From Peptoniphilus equinus (GTDB taxonomy: Bacteria; Bacillota; Clostridia; Tissierellales; Peptoniphilaceae): a DNA stretch of 64,000 nucleotides. Below the pieces are notes generated by a model. The model had not been told where the DNA came from. It did not search any database and saw only the letters and a list, made by a program, of their open reading frames with translations. Where the stretch lies: contig NZ_CP115667.1 in the NCBI RefSeq assembly GCF_027921445.1, positions 434,001-498,000 of the forward strand. The letters run 5' to 3'. The position numbers were made by a program, and so were the translations under genes. The number at the start of each line of letters is the position of its first letter. The stretch's first letter is position 1. Of the stretch, positions 9,239 through 15,486 are shown piece by piece.

Positions 9239-10186
9239 TTGTTTAATATAAGTAAGAAGGTGCCTGTAGGCGTGCTGGCTCTTGGGCTGGTTTCCTTTCT
9301 GGGACTTAAAGACACCGGCATTTTTATAAGCGACCATGTACAAACAACTTATAGTGGCAATCAAGTTTACTTTGAAAAAGGTGAACAAGCTAACATCATT
9401 GAAGTATCTGAAAGAGGTTATGTGGTTGCCAAAGGCAAAGCTCGCGTAACCATTCCATCATATAAAATCGCTGTTACTGAAAAAAACGTATCTACATACA
9501 AAGTTGTTGCACCTACACCGATCAAGAACGATCAAGGCGACATCCTTCGCAATCTGATCATTGGGGAAAATGTGACTCTTGTGTCCAATGCTGCGGATAC
9601 ACTGGTTGTGACGACACAAGACGGCCTCACAGGGAAAGTGGCAGCCTCTGCTTTGGAGCTTGTCGGCACATCTGTCGAAAAAATTGCACTTGACGCAGCG
9701 ACAGAGACCGCAAAGCTTAGCGCCGATGAAGCGGAAATTGCAGCTGTGGCTGTAGCGCCGCAAACCTATACCGCAGTACTGACTGCTGTCGCTGCACCGT
9801 CCGCGCCGGCAACCGGCACGGCTAAAGTGGCCATAGATTCCGCCCTCAGCAAATTGGGTTCACCTTACGTATGGGGATCTACAGGTGCGGAAGGTTATGA
9901 CTGCTCCGGATTGGTCTACGCCGTTTACGTCAATGAACTGGGCGTCAAATTGCCTAGAACCTCAAGCGATATGTCTCAGACCGGCACACAAGTGTCCCGA
10001 GAAAACTTACAGCCGGGGGATCTTGTATTCTTTAACACCGGTGGTAGTGGCGTATCTCATGTGGGGATCTATGAAGGCAACGGCAATTTTATTCATGCTT
10101 CCAGCGGAAGTGGTAAAGTTATCGTATCCAACTTAAGTGAAGATTACTATAACGCGCGCTATACCAATGCCACTCGGGTATTATAA
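9239..10186 (+). CDS. Secreted NlpC/P60-family cell-wall peptidase with SH3-like domain
   Basis: Likely D,L-endopeptidase that cuts peptidoglycan stem peptides outside the cell. The TTG at 9239 is the only start that fits AAGGAG 9 bases upstream; length is 315 aa. A hydrophobic N-terminus (VPVGVLALGLVSFLGL) acts as signal peptide or anchor. An SH3-like region spans about 85-140 and an Ala-rich linker about 155-195. The C-terminal NlpC/P60 domain carries the triad: Cys in YDCSGLVYAVY (about 221), His in SHVGIYEG (about 273) and His in FIHASSGSG (about 285). It is monocistronic, with its own promoter and a UUCG-type terminator. Its targets could include division septa; that is inference. Confidence 0.9.
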   Translation: MFNISKKVPVGVLALGLVSFLGLKDTGIFISDHVQTTYSGNQVYFEKGEQANIIEVSERGYVVAKGKARVTIPSYKIAVTEKNVSTYKVVAPTPIKNDQGDILRNLIIGENVTLVSNAADTLVVTTQDGLTGKVAASALELVGTSVEKIALDAATETAKLSADEAEIAAVAVAPQTYTAVLTAVAAPSAPATGTAKVAIDSALSKLGSPYVWGSTGAEGYDCSGLVYAVYVNELGVKLPRTSSDMSQTGTQVSRENLQPGDLVFFNTGGSGVSHVGIYEGNGNFIHASSGSGKVIVSNLSEDYYNARYTNATRVL

Positions 10187-10195
10187 TGAATCATC

Positions 10196-10216
10196 AGGAC
10201 CTTCGGGTCCTTTTTT
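10196..10216 (+). terminator. Intrinsic terminator (UUCG loop) after NlpC/P60 gene
   Basis: AGGACC at 10196-10201 and GGTCCT at 10206-10211 around a TTCG loop, then a run of T. Confidence 0.9.
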
Positions 10217-10337
10217 AGTACATATATTTTTATTTTAACATTGGTCAGTTCATTAGTTAGGGTTTTAGCTAAGGACACATATGAAAGGGTAAAGATCACT
10301 TACAGATGACAAGGATAGCGCAATGAGGAGGAGAGAT

Positions 10338-11447
10338 ATGAATAAGATCAAGCTTATTGTCGTGTGTGCGCTGCTCTTTATAAGTCAAAGAGCTTATGCT
10401 GTGACCACACCGAAAGTTACTGTGCAGATTCCAACTTTTGATGTCACGATCAATGATGTCGCCATGGAAAAGGAAAACAGTGAGTATCCTGTCTTAGTAT
10501 ATAGAGATATCACGTACTTTCCCATGACCTATAAGAATGCAAGATTTTTAGGTTTGGATACATTGTGGGATAAGGACACCGCAACGTTACACATCGTGCG
10601 CAGTACCCCGCAAGGGACATACTATGCATATCCTGGGAAGCGCAACCCGATGTATGACACCGCGAACGCGGTTAATTTCAATATTATGTTAAACGGAAAG
10701 AAAGTATATCCCGGATCGCAGTACTATCCGTTGTTAGTCTATAGAGATGTGACGTATTTTCCGTTGACATGGCAGTTTTGTCGTGATGAATTCAAATGGA
10801 CCTATAGCTTTGATGACGTAACAGGACTTCAGATAAGCTCTGAAGGCAAGACTGATGAAAAGGGAATTGGCCCGCCTCGTGGGGATTACATGGCTACAGA
10901 AATCGACGGCATACAGTATGTAGTAGAACGACACCGGGGAACGGCACATATTATTCTCTCTAAAGTTGAGGGCGACAAAGTTATTGAGCTCAAAGAAATT
11001 GATAAAATAGCCAATCATGTAATTTTGGATAATCATCAAATATACTTTACCGTGGACGATAGAGCTTATAAAACGGTGAATCGTTTCGATATCATGACTA
11101 TGACGGAAGATGTGTTGATTAAGGTCGATACGAACAGCTCGGATAACATCTCAATGACGGCACTCAATGGTCATATCTATTACAAAACGTCATTAGATTA
11201 TGGTGCACTGTGCAATGAGAACGGTAAAAAACTCAATGAAGCGGGTGCTCTGACGGGATTACGGCGCACGGATGATTATGTCTTCGCAACATTTGATAAA
11301 GGAGATAATTTGTTGGTGTTTGATAAAAATCAACAGATTATTGCCAGGGGAAAAGGCAATATCAATGTCAACACCGTGACGATTTCAGAAGGTGTTGTGA
11401 CCTATATCGATGAAACGACGGGGGCGATCAAAGAAGTAAGATTTTAA
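10338..11447 (+). CDS. Exported protein with duplicated stalk-like (copper amine oxidase N-domain type) motif
   Basis: Unknown exported protein. The ATG at 10338 follows GAGGAGGAGAG; an in-frame ATG at 10323 lacks that spacing. Length is 369 aa. A signal peptide is evident (KLIVVCALLFISQRAYA, cleaved after AYA). Residues about 30-160 contain the same motif twice: YPVLVYRDITYFPMTY and YPLLVYRDVTYFPLTW. Each is followed by a W-containing strand and a short T-x-L-x-I strand. This is the pattern of stalk or copper amine oxidase N-terminal-like domains common on Clostridial surface proteins. The remaining 200 residues look like beta-propeller-type strands (repeated Y-I-D and V-F-D turns) with no catalytic motif I recognise. 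It stands alone with its own terminator and is probably a cell-envelope protein. Confidence 0.7.
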   Translation: MNKIKLIVVCALLFISQRAYAVTTPKVTVQIPTFDVTINDVAMEKENSEYPVLVYRDITYFPMTYKNARFLGLDTLWDKDTATLHIVRSTPQGTYYAYPGKRNPMYDTANAVNFNIMLNGKKVYPGSQYYPLLVYRDVTYFPLTWQFCRDEFKWTYSFDDVTGLQISSEGKTDEKGIGPPRGDYMATEIDGIQYVVERHRGTAHIILSKVEGDKVIELKEIDKIANHVILDNHQIYFTVDDRAYKTVNRFDIMTMTEDVLIKVDTNSSDNISMTALNGHIYYKTSLDYGALCNENGKKLNEAGALTGLRRTDDYVFATFDKGDNLLVFDKNQQIIARGKGNINVNTVTISEGVVTYIDETTGAIKEVRF

Positions 11448-11462
11448 TGCCATATCATAATT

Positions 11463-11488
11463 CGCCGGAGTCATCCGGCGGATTTTTA
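11463..11488 (+). terminator. Intrinsic terminator after stalk-domain protein
   Basis: CGCCGG at 11463-11468 pairs with CCGGCG at 11475-11480, followed by GATTTTTAT. Confidence 0.85.
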
Positions 11489-11872
11489 TGTTGGCGATGA
11501 CTCAAGGGAGACGAACAAAGGTGTTATGCAAAGCTTTCATTCAAGCTCGCAGTGAGATTAAACAGATGCGGTTGATAGGAGAGGTGCCTGTCAGAAGGCT
11601 GACACGACAATTAAAGCGTGTATTCGAGGCGTTAGGTTTGGGTTAGCGTTTAAGTATCAGACTGTACTGTCGCATAAGGAATGCGGGCGGGCCGTTGCGG
11701 CAACAAGAGCATACGTTGTGAGGAATGGGCACCGCGATATCGAAATCATGATCTCATCAAGCCATAGAAAGGTTGAGCGCAAAGCTTGGAGACAACGGGA
11801 ATATTTCAGAGTGAGACTAGCGGAGCAATGTGCCTCCAGGTGTTAGGGGACAGATTTTATTGGCGATTAGTC
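11489..11872. other. Gene-poor stretch, no supported gene
   Basis: About 380 bases between a terminator and the tRNA-Trp promoter. A 52-codon frame (11488-11646) is open, but it begins inside the terminator tail and has no ribosome site. A GGGCACCGCG string near 11728 recalls a T-box but lacks the rest of that element. I see nothing else here; it may be relic sequence. Confidence 0.5.
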
Positions 11873-11901
11873 TTGCAAAAGGATGTGGTCTTTGGTAAAA
11901 T
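11873..11901 (+). promoter_or_regulatory. Promoter of tRNA-Trp
   Basis: TTGCAA at 11873-11878, 17-base spacer, TAAAAT at 11896-11901; the transcript would start about 30 bases before the mature tRNA. Confidence 0.65.
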
Positions 11902-11938
11902 GTTTCTTACTGAAGCGGCTTTTGTCGATTCAGTTTTT

Positions 11939-12014
11939 AGGGGTATAGTTCAGTTGGTAGAACATTGGTCTCCAAAACCAAGTGCCGTGGGTTCGAGTCC
12001 TGCTACCCCTGCCA
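11939..12014 (+). tRNA. tRNA-Trp (anticodon CCA)
   Basis: Acceptor arms AGGGGTA (11939-11945) and TACCCCT (12004-12010) pair fully; the discriminator is G and CCA is encoded (12012-12014). The anticodon arm is TTGGT-CTCCAAA-ACCAA with CCA anticodon, and the T-arm contains GGTTCGAGTCC. It has its own promoter and a 12-bp-stem terminator downstream, so it is transcribed alone. Confidence 0.96.
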
Positions 12015-12024
12015 ATATATTGTT

Positions 12025-12076
12025 GAACCCGTTTGAAGACGTTGAATTTGCGTGTCACTCAAACGGGTTCTTTTTT
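12025..12076 (+). terminator. Intrinsic terminator after tRNA-Trp
   Basis: GAACCCGTTTGA (12025-12036) pairs perfectly with TCAAACGGGTTC (12059-12070) across a 22-base loop, followed by TTTTTT. Confidence 0.88.
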
Positions 12077-12232
12077 ATTTGCGAATATCATTCAACTTAT
12101 TTATCTCTATGCGAACGAGTCATCTGAATGACTCGCCATATTTTTTTAGGTATATTTTTATACATCCGACCAATGGTCTAAGAGCGATAAAATAAGACGA
12201 TAATCATCGTATCGTGTTCACACGCTTGCATC

Positions 12233-12270
12233 AAAAAAGCACCTACCGACCATGGTCAGTCTGTGCTTAA
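12233..12270 (-). terminator. Terminator at the downstream end of the minus-strand array
   Basis: On the minus strand AGCAC and GTGCT enclose a nested GACCATGGTC palindrome and are followed by TTTTTT. It closes transcription from the decayed peptide array. Confidence 0.75.
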
Positions 12271-12309
12271 TAATAGTTGTTTTATTAAAGCTTTATTTTG
12301 ATCGATCTG

Positions 12310-12400
12310 TCCCTTCTTTTAGGGATGGTAAAATCTTGTAGCTGCGCAAATCTTACCTCCTAGGTTATGGATGAAGATTATTATACGAACAACCTTGTAG
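12310..12400 (-). pseudogene. Third, most decayed unit of the peptide array
   Basis: On the minus strand a block CCTAGGAGGTAAGAT closely matches the ribosome-site block CCTAAGGAGGTAAGT of the intact 36-residue peptide gene about 150 bases away. The frame that follows (TTG start) codes for only 18 residues and is not hydrophobic. I read this as a degraded copy of the same peptide gene, but a functional short leader cannot be excluded. Confidence is low because the matching segment is short. Confidence 0.35.
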
Positions 12401-12403
12401 CAT

Positions 12404-12514
12404 TCAGAGTCGCTTAATCTTCTTTATAATGTAAACGATAATGCAAATCTTTAAAACGGTTAACAGAATCCCTGAAATAAAAGGCAGGATAAAGAGAAAT
12501 TTTTGTAATATCAT
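12404..12514 (-). CDS. 36-residue single-span membrane peptide (array unit 2)
   Basis: Small frame on the minus strand with an excellent ribosome site (AAGGAGG, 6 bases before ATG). The peptide has a short polar N-terminus, a long hydrophobic segment (FILPFISGILLTVLKICIIV) and a basic tail KKIKRL, so it should span the membrane once with the tail inside. It is clearly related to the 33-residue peptide at 12971-13072: both share an L-P-F-I core, a central T, and a closing I-I-x-K-I-x-K/R. The upstream gene of this unit is only a remnant. Function is unknown. Size and charge recall type I toxins, bacteriocin-like peptides or small membrane-protein regulators; the sequence does not decide among them. 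Confidence 0.6.
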   Translation of the reverse strand: MILQKFLFILPFISGILLTVLKICIIVYIIKKIKRL

Positions 12515-12536
12515 ACTTACCTCCTTAGGTCATGCA

Positions 12537-12655
12537 CACGGAAGAATACCGTCACTATCATGATCATCATCTACATTGCAACGACGAAGCCGGCGGCCCC
12601 GCTCTGCGATAGGTAGAGTGCCATAAGACAGAACGACGGGTGACATGGCGGTTTT
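12537..12655 (-). pseudogene. Remnant of secreted-protein gene (array unit 2)
   Basis: On the minus strand this segment resembles the 3' end of the secreted-protein gene at 13090-13813. GATCATGATAGTGACGGTATT aligns with GACCATGGTAGTGGCGGCATT, and GGCTTCGTCGTT aligns with GGCTCCGTCGGT. The two matching parts are in different frames with a stop between them, so the copy is broken. Most of the gene is missing between here and its promoter-like region near 12707-12741. Confidence 0.6.
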
Positions 12656-12706
12656 TAATGGATACCTTTTCTAAGCGGTATAGTCGGACAGACACATTAT
12701 CTTTAT

Positions 12707-12870
12707 GATAATAAGCTACCACAAAGAAACAAACGTTTCAGTCTTTTCAGGATAGTGAATTGGAATTTGATGGCATTCAGCTTGTTGTCACAACTATGAT
12801 GGTGTGGCAGAGGCGATATCGATGTCATTGCGTGTCGGGTCATTCATCGCAGCTGTCCGGATGGACTAGG
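12707..12870 (-). repeat. Duplicated upstream region, copy 2
   Basis: Plus-strand 12707-12741 matches 13871-13906 almost base for base (GATAATA, then CACAAAGAA and CAAACGTTTCA). Weaker similarity continues to about 12870 (CTATGATGGTGTGG against CTATGACGGCGTGT, and CAGCTGTC). It carries the promoter-like CTGAAA and TAGCTT boxes for the minus strand. It shows that the whole unit, not only the peptide, was duplicated. Confidence 0.65.
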
Positions 12871-12912
12871 AACAACTATCCATCCGCGTAGCCGGAGAGT
12901 TCTATGTATAGA

Positions 12913-12940
12913 AAAACAAAGAGCGTACGCTCTTTGTTTT
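12913..12940. terminator. Palindromic terminator between array units
   Basis: A perfect 28-base palindrome (arms AAAACAAAGAGCGT and ACGCTCTTTGTTTT) followed by T on either strand. It would end the minus-strand unit 1 and could work in both directions. Confidence 0.8.
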
Positions 12941-12970
12941 TATCCGAAAAAATATGCACCGAGTTTCGAA

Positions 12971-13072
12971 TCATTTTTTAATGATTTTCATGATGATATA
13001 AATCATTAAAGCGGTGGTTAGAAGCATTGTAATAAAAGGTAGAATGGTAATTATAAAATTTCGCAGTTCCAT
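12971..13072 (-). CDS. 33-residue single-span membrane peptide (array unit 1)
   Basis: Minus-strand frame with ribosome site AAGGAG 6 bases before ATG, lying 17 bases downstream of the secreted-protein pseudogene and before a palindromic terminator. The peptide is nearly all hydrophobic (IITILPFITMLLTTALMIYI) with a C-terminal KIIKK. It is paralogous to the 36-residue peptide at 12404-12514. The reading frame and ribosome site are intact although the upstream gene is broken, which suggests either recent decay or separate selection on the peptide. Function is unknown; candidates are an immunity or toxin peptide for the secreted partner, or a small membrane regulator. Confidence 0.62.
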   Translation of the reverse strand: MELRNFIITILPFITMLLTTALMIYIIMKIIKK

Positions 13073-13089
13073 ATATTCTCCTTAACTTA

Positions 13090-13813
13090 TTAATATGAAA
13101 TAATGCCGCCACTACCATGGTCGTTTCCGGCAGTTACACCGACGGAGCCGGGATAGCTGCCAGCGGCATTATGAGCGGCAAAGGTAAAAGCCATTTCGGC
13201 TTTGGCGGAAGCATTGATTGTTGCGATGCCCTGTACAGTAATAGGATACGAAAGACTTATCGTACCGCCTTCGGATGAGAAATCGGGAGCATACACACTG
13301 GTAATACGGCTCATCTCACTGCGGTATGTGGAATACTCAAACCTAAAGCCGACCCCAAAAATACCGTAGCTTTTTCTGACTTGAGCTCCAGTGACAGTGC
13401 TGTGCTGCGATGAGCTGCTCACCGTAGTACCTCTATCAGATATCCAAGCATTCCAAGACTGGTTCGCTGCCAGTCTCATAAGACTTTCGTGGTCAGTCAC
13501 TTCAGTAATAATAATGAACCATCTTCAAAGGTTTCAACCGTCTTTAACATTTCTCCATCGGTGGTTGTTTCAAGGGATACAGGTGACACACCTATTTTTC
13601 GGAGTCCAATCTTTCGCCTGATAAAATTTTAGATTTAAGATTAGCTTCAACTGCTTTTTCTAAAGCAACATGTTGAACTTCACTCTCAAAAGTAGATAGT
13701 CTGTTTTGAATATCCGCTTTTGAAAAGGATGTGAGATCGTTTGCGTACGACAATTGAAACGGCAAAAGTACTACGGACAGAAAGCAGATTACACATAGTT
13801 TCTTTTTTAAAAT
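13090..13813 (-). pseudogene. Secreted protein gene broken by two frameshifts (array unit 1)
   Basis: The pieces join into a plausible exported protein of about 240 residues. The first piece (13592-13813) has a textbook signal peptide (KKKLCVICFLSVVLL...SYA) but begins at ATT, 7 bases after AAGGAGG, where ATG would be expected. It stops at TAG after an A5 run. The middle piece continues in a second frame (GVSPVSLETTTDGEMLKTVE) to a TGA at about 13500. The last piece (13090-13500) has the C-terminal part, rich in Ser, Thr and beta strands, ending NDHGSGGIISY. Restoring one base at each break reunites the frame. I do not recognise the family. Sequencing error at the homopolymer is possible, but the related remnant upstream argues for real decay. 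Confidence 0.6.
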
Positions 13814-13870
13814 AACGCACCCTCCTTATCCTTAATTGAAGATACGAGTGGATAGGTCCAAATTTTTCTT

Positions 13871-14020
13871 GATAATAGATTATCACAAAGAAGCAAACGT
13901 TTCAAGTTTTTTGCAACAATGATTGGGGATTTAATTAAATAGAAGTTACCGTTGCGCTATGACGGCGTGTGGGGGGGCGTTGATGACAATGCGTGGCGCG
14001 GTATAAGGACAGCTGTCTTA
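13871..14020 (-). repeat. Duplicated upstream region with promoter, copy 1
   Basis: On the minus strand TTGAAA (13905-13900) and TAATCT (13882-13877) are 17 bases apart and lie about 60 bases before the secreted-protein gene. The sequence from 13871 to about 14020 is similar to 12707-12870, so promoter and upstream DNA belong to the duplicated unit. Confidence 0.6.
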
Positions 14021-14091
14021 ACGGTATATAAAAATCAAGGAGGACTCTGTCGCCGCGGCGTTGGACGTGTAGTGATACTACTTATGAATTC

Positions 14092-14123
14092 AGGCGATAG
14101 CTTATAAGGCTATCGTCCTTTTG
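14092..14123 (+). terminator. Weak terminator-like hairpin
   Basis: CGATAGC (14095-14101) pairs with GCTATCG (14109-14115), followed by TCCTTTTGTT. No plus-strand gene is seen immediately upstream, so its transcript is unknown. Confidence 0.5.
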
Positions 14124-14192
14124 TTGCTGACAAAACTGAGAGATAAGCAGGTACTGAGCCTATTAGGGCGAGGCTCCTTAATTATAGGCAAA

Positions 14193-14228
14193 TAAAAAAA
14201 CCCTTGCAGGGATCCTACAAGGGTTTTA
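14193..14228 (-). terminator. Terminator after tRNA-Cys
   Basis: AAAACCCTTG (14197-14206) pairs with CAAGGGTTTT (14218-14227); the run of A on the plus strand gives a T tail on the minus strand directly after the tRNA. Confidence 0.88.
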
Positions 14229-14302
14229 TGGAGGCGACAACCGGATTTGAACCGGTGATAAAGGTGTTGCAGACCTGTGCCTTACCACTTGGCTATGTCG
14301 CC
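14229..14302 (-). tRNA. tRNA-Cys (anticodon GCA)
   Basis: Read on the minus strand: acceptor GGCGACA pairs with TGTCGCC, discriminator U, encoded CCA at 14231-14229. The anticodon loop is CTGCAAC with GCA anticodon, and the T-arm is CCGGTTCAAATCCGG. It is a single tRNA gene with its own terminator, facing away from pheS. Confidence 0.96.
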
Positions 14303-14395
14303 ATAACATAGAGTATTTTCACACACTTTGTCAGCTTTGTCAAGTTCAATTTACAGATGAATCGTGTGGGATGGGGTGACGACGTGGCTTAAAAA

Positions 14396-14424
14396 TTGAT
14401 AAATATTGGCTAAACTGCTATAAT
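14396..14424 (+). promoter_or_regulatory. Promoter of the pheS operon
   Basis: TTGATA at 14396-14401, 17-base spacer, TATAAT at 14419-14424, 30 bases before the pheS start. The short leader leaves no room for a T-box, so tRNA-Phe attenuation is unlikely here. Confidence 0.8.
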
Positions 14425-14454
14425 TTACACAGTTATAAGGAACGGGAGGACGTT

Positions 14455-15477
14455 ATGAAAGAACAATTAATGACAATCCAGTCCGAGGCTCTTGAAGCTA
14501 TTCAAGGGGTAGGTACACTGGATGAATTGAATACACTTCGTGTGAAATATTTAGGAAAGAAAGGTGCCATCACCGGTGTGATGAAAGAAATGCGCAGTCT
14601 GTCCCAAGACGAGCGACCTTTGATCGGTGAGCTTGCCAATAAAGTTCGGGAAGCGGTGGAGACTGCTATTTCGGACAAAACTGCCGAGCTCAAAGAGGCT
14701 GTGTTAAAAGCGCGCTTGGCTTCCGAGACTATTGACATCACTTTAAATAAGCCGCAGCCCCTTCTAGGGCATGAGCATCCCCTTATTAAGACCATTGAGA
14801 CTTTGGAAGACCTCTTTATTGATATGGGGTTCACGGTGGTGGACGGTCCTGAAGTGGAGACTGTAGCGAACAATTTTGATTTACTCAATGCGCCGGCAGA
14901 CCATCCGTCTCGAGATCTCACCGATACGTTTTATATTGATGAAGGTACTGTGCTTCGCACCCAGACCTCACCGGTACAAATTCGGGCTATGAAAGAGATG
15001 GGTGCACCTCTTCGCATTGTCAGCTCCGGTCGTGTATTTCGCTCAGATGAAGTGGATGCTACGCACTCGCCGATGTTTCATCAGCTGGAGGGATTGATTA
15101 TTGACGAGACCATATCCATGGCGAATCTCTTTGAGACACTGAATATTTTCGTCAAAGCGCTTTTCGGTGACGATATTGAAACCCGATTCCGTCCTCACAA
15201 TTTTCCGTTCACTGAACCGTCGGCGGAGGTGGATGTCACCTGTACCGTCTGTGGCGGGGTGGGATGTCCTGCCTGTCACAACACCGGTTGGTCGATGGAG
15301 CTCTTAGGATGCGGCATGGTACACCCTAATGTGTTGAAAAACTGCGGCATTGATCCGGAAAAGTACTCCGGCTTTGCTTTCGGCATGGGGATTGACCGCA
15401 TTGCCATGATCAAGTATGGCTTAGATGATATCCGTCTGCTCTTTGAAAACGACCAACGTTTCTTGAAACAATTCTAG
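14455..15477 (+). CDS. pheS: Phenylalanyl-tRNA synthetase alpha subunit
   Basis: Catalytic subunit of the alpha2beta2 enzyme that charges tRNA-Phe. Length is 340 aa, the usual size. An N-terminal coiled coil (about 1-85) for tRNA binding is followed by the class II core: HPLIKTIETLEDLF, the motif 2 region with FRSDEVDATHSPMFHQLEG, a Cys-rich CTVCGGVGCPACHNTGW insertion, and motif 3 FAFGMGIDRIAMIKYG near the C-terminus. The ATG has GGGAGG 7 bases upstream and a strong promoter. It is followed 9 bases later by pheT. Confidence 0.98.
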   Translation: MKEQLMTIQSEALEAIQGVGTLDELNTLRVKYLGKKGAITGVMKEMRSLSQDERPLIGELANKVREAVETAISDKTAELKEAVLKARLASETIDITLNKPQPLLGHEHPLIKTIETLEDLFIDMGFTVVDGPEVETVANNFDLLNAPADHPSRDLTDTFYIDEGTVLRTQTSPVQIRAMKEMGAPLRIVSSGRVFRSDEVDATHSPMFHQLEGLIIDETISMANLFETLNIFVKALFGDDIETRFRPHNFPFTEPSAEVDVTCTVCGGVGCPACHNTGWSMELLGCGMVHPNVLKNCGIDPEKYSGFAFGMGIDRIAMIKYGLDDIRLLFENDQRFLKQF

Positions 15478-15486
15478 GAGGACTCC

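Noticed and set aside
11488-11646. 52-codon frame after the stalk-protein terminator
   Set aside because: Its start lies in the terminator tail, there is no ribosome site, and the product resembles nothing known.
11721-11737. GGGCACCGCG string resembling the conserved T-box sequence
   Set aside because: The preceding bases do not fit the AGGGUGG part, no stem I or terminator/antiterminator pair could be drawn, and no synthetase or amino-acid gene follows; only a tRNA gene lies downstream.
11786-12127. 113-codon open frame across the tRNA-Trp gene
   Set aside because: It reads straight through a tRNA and its terminator and lacks a ribosome site.
14041-14160. Plus-strand peptide gene after AAGGAGGA at 14038
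   Set aside because: A good ribosome-site match is present, but no ATG, GTG or TTG at proper distance opens a frame of useful length; the region is part of the duplicated upstream DNA.
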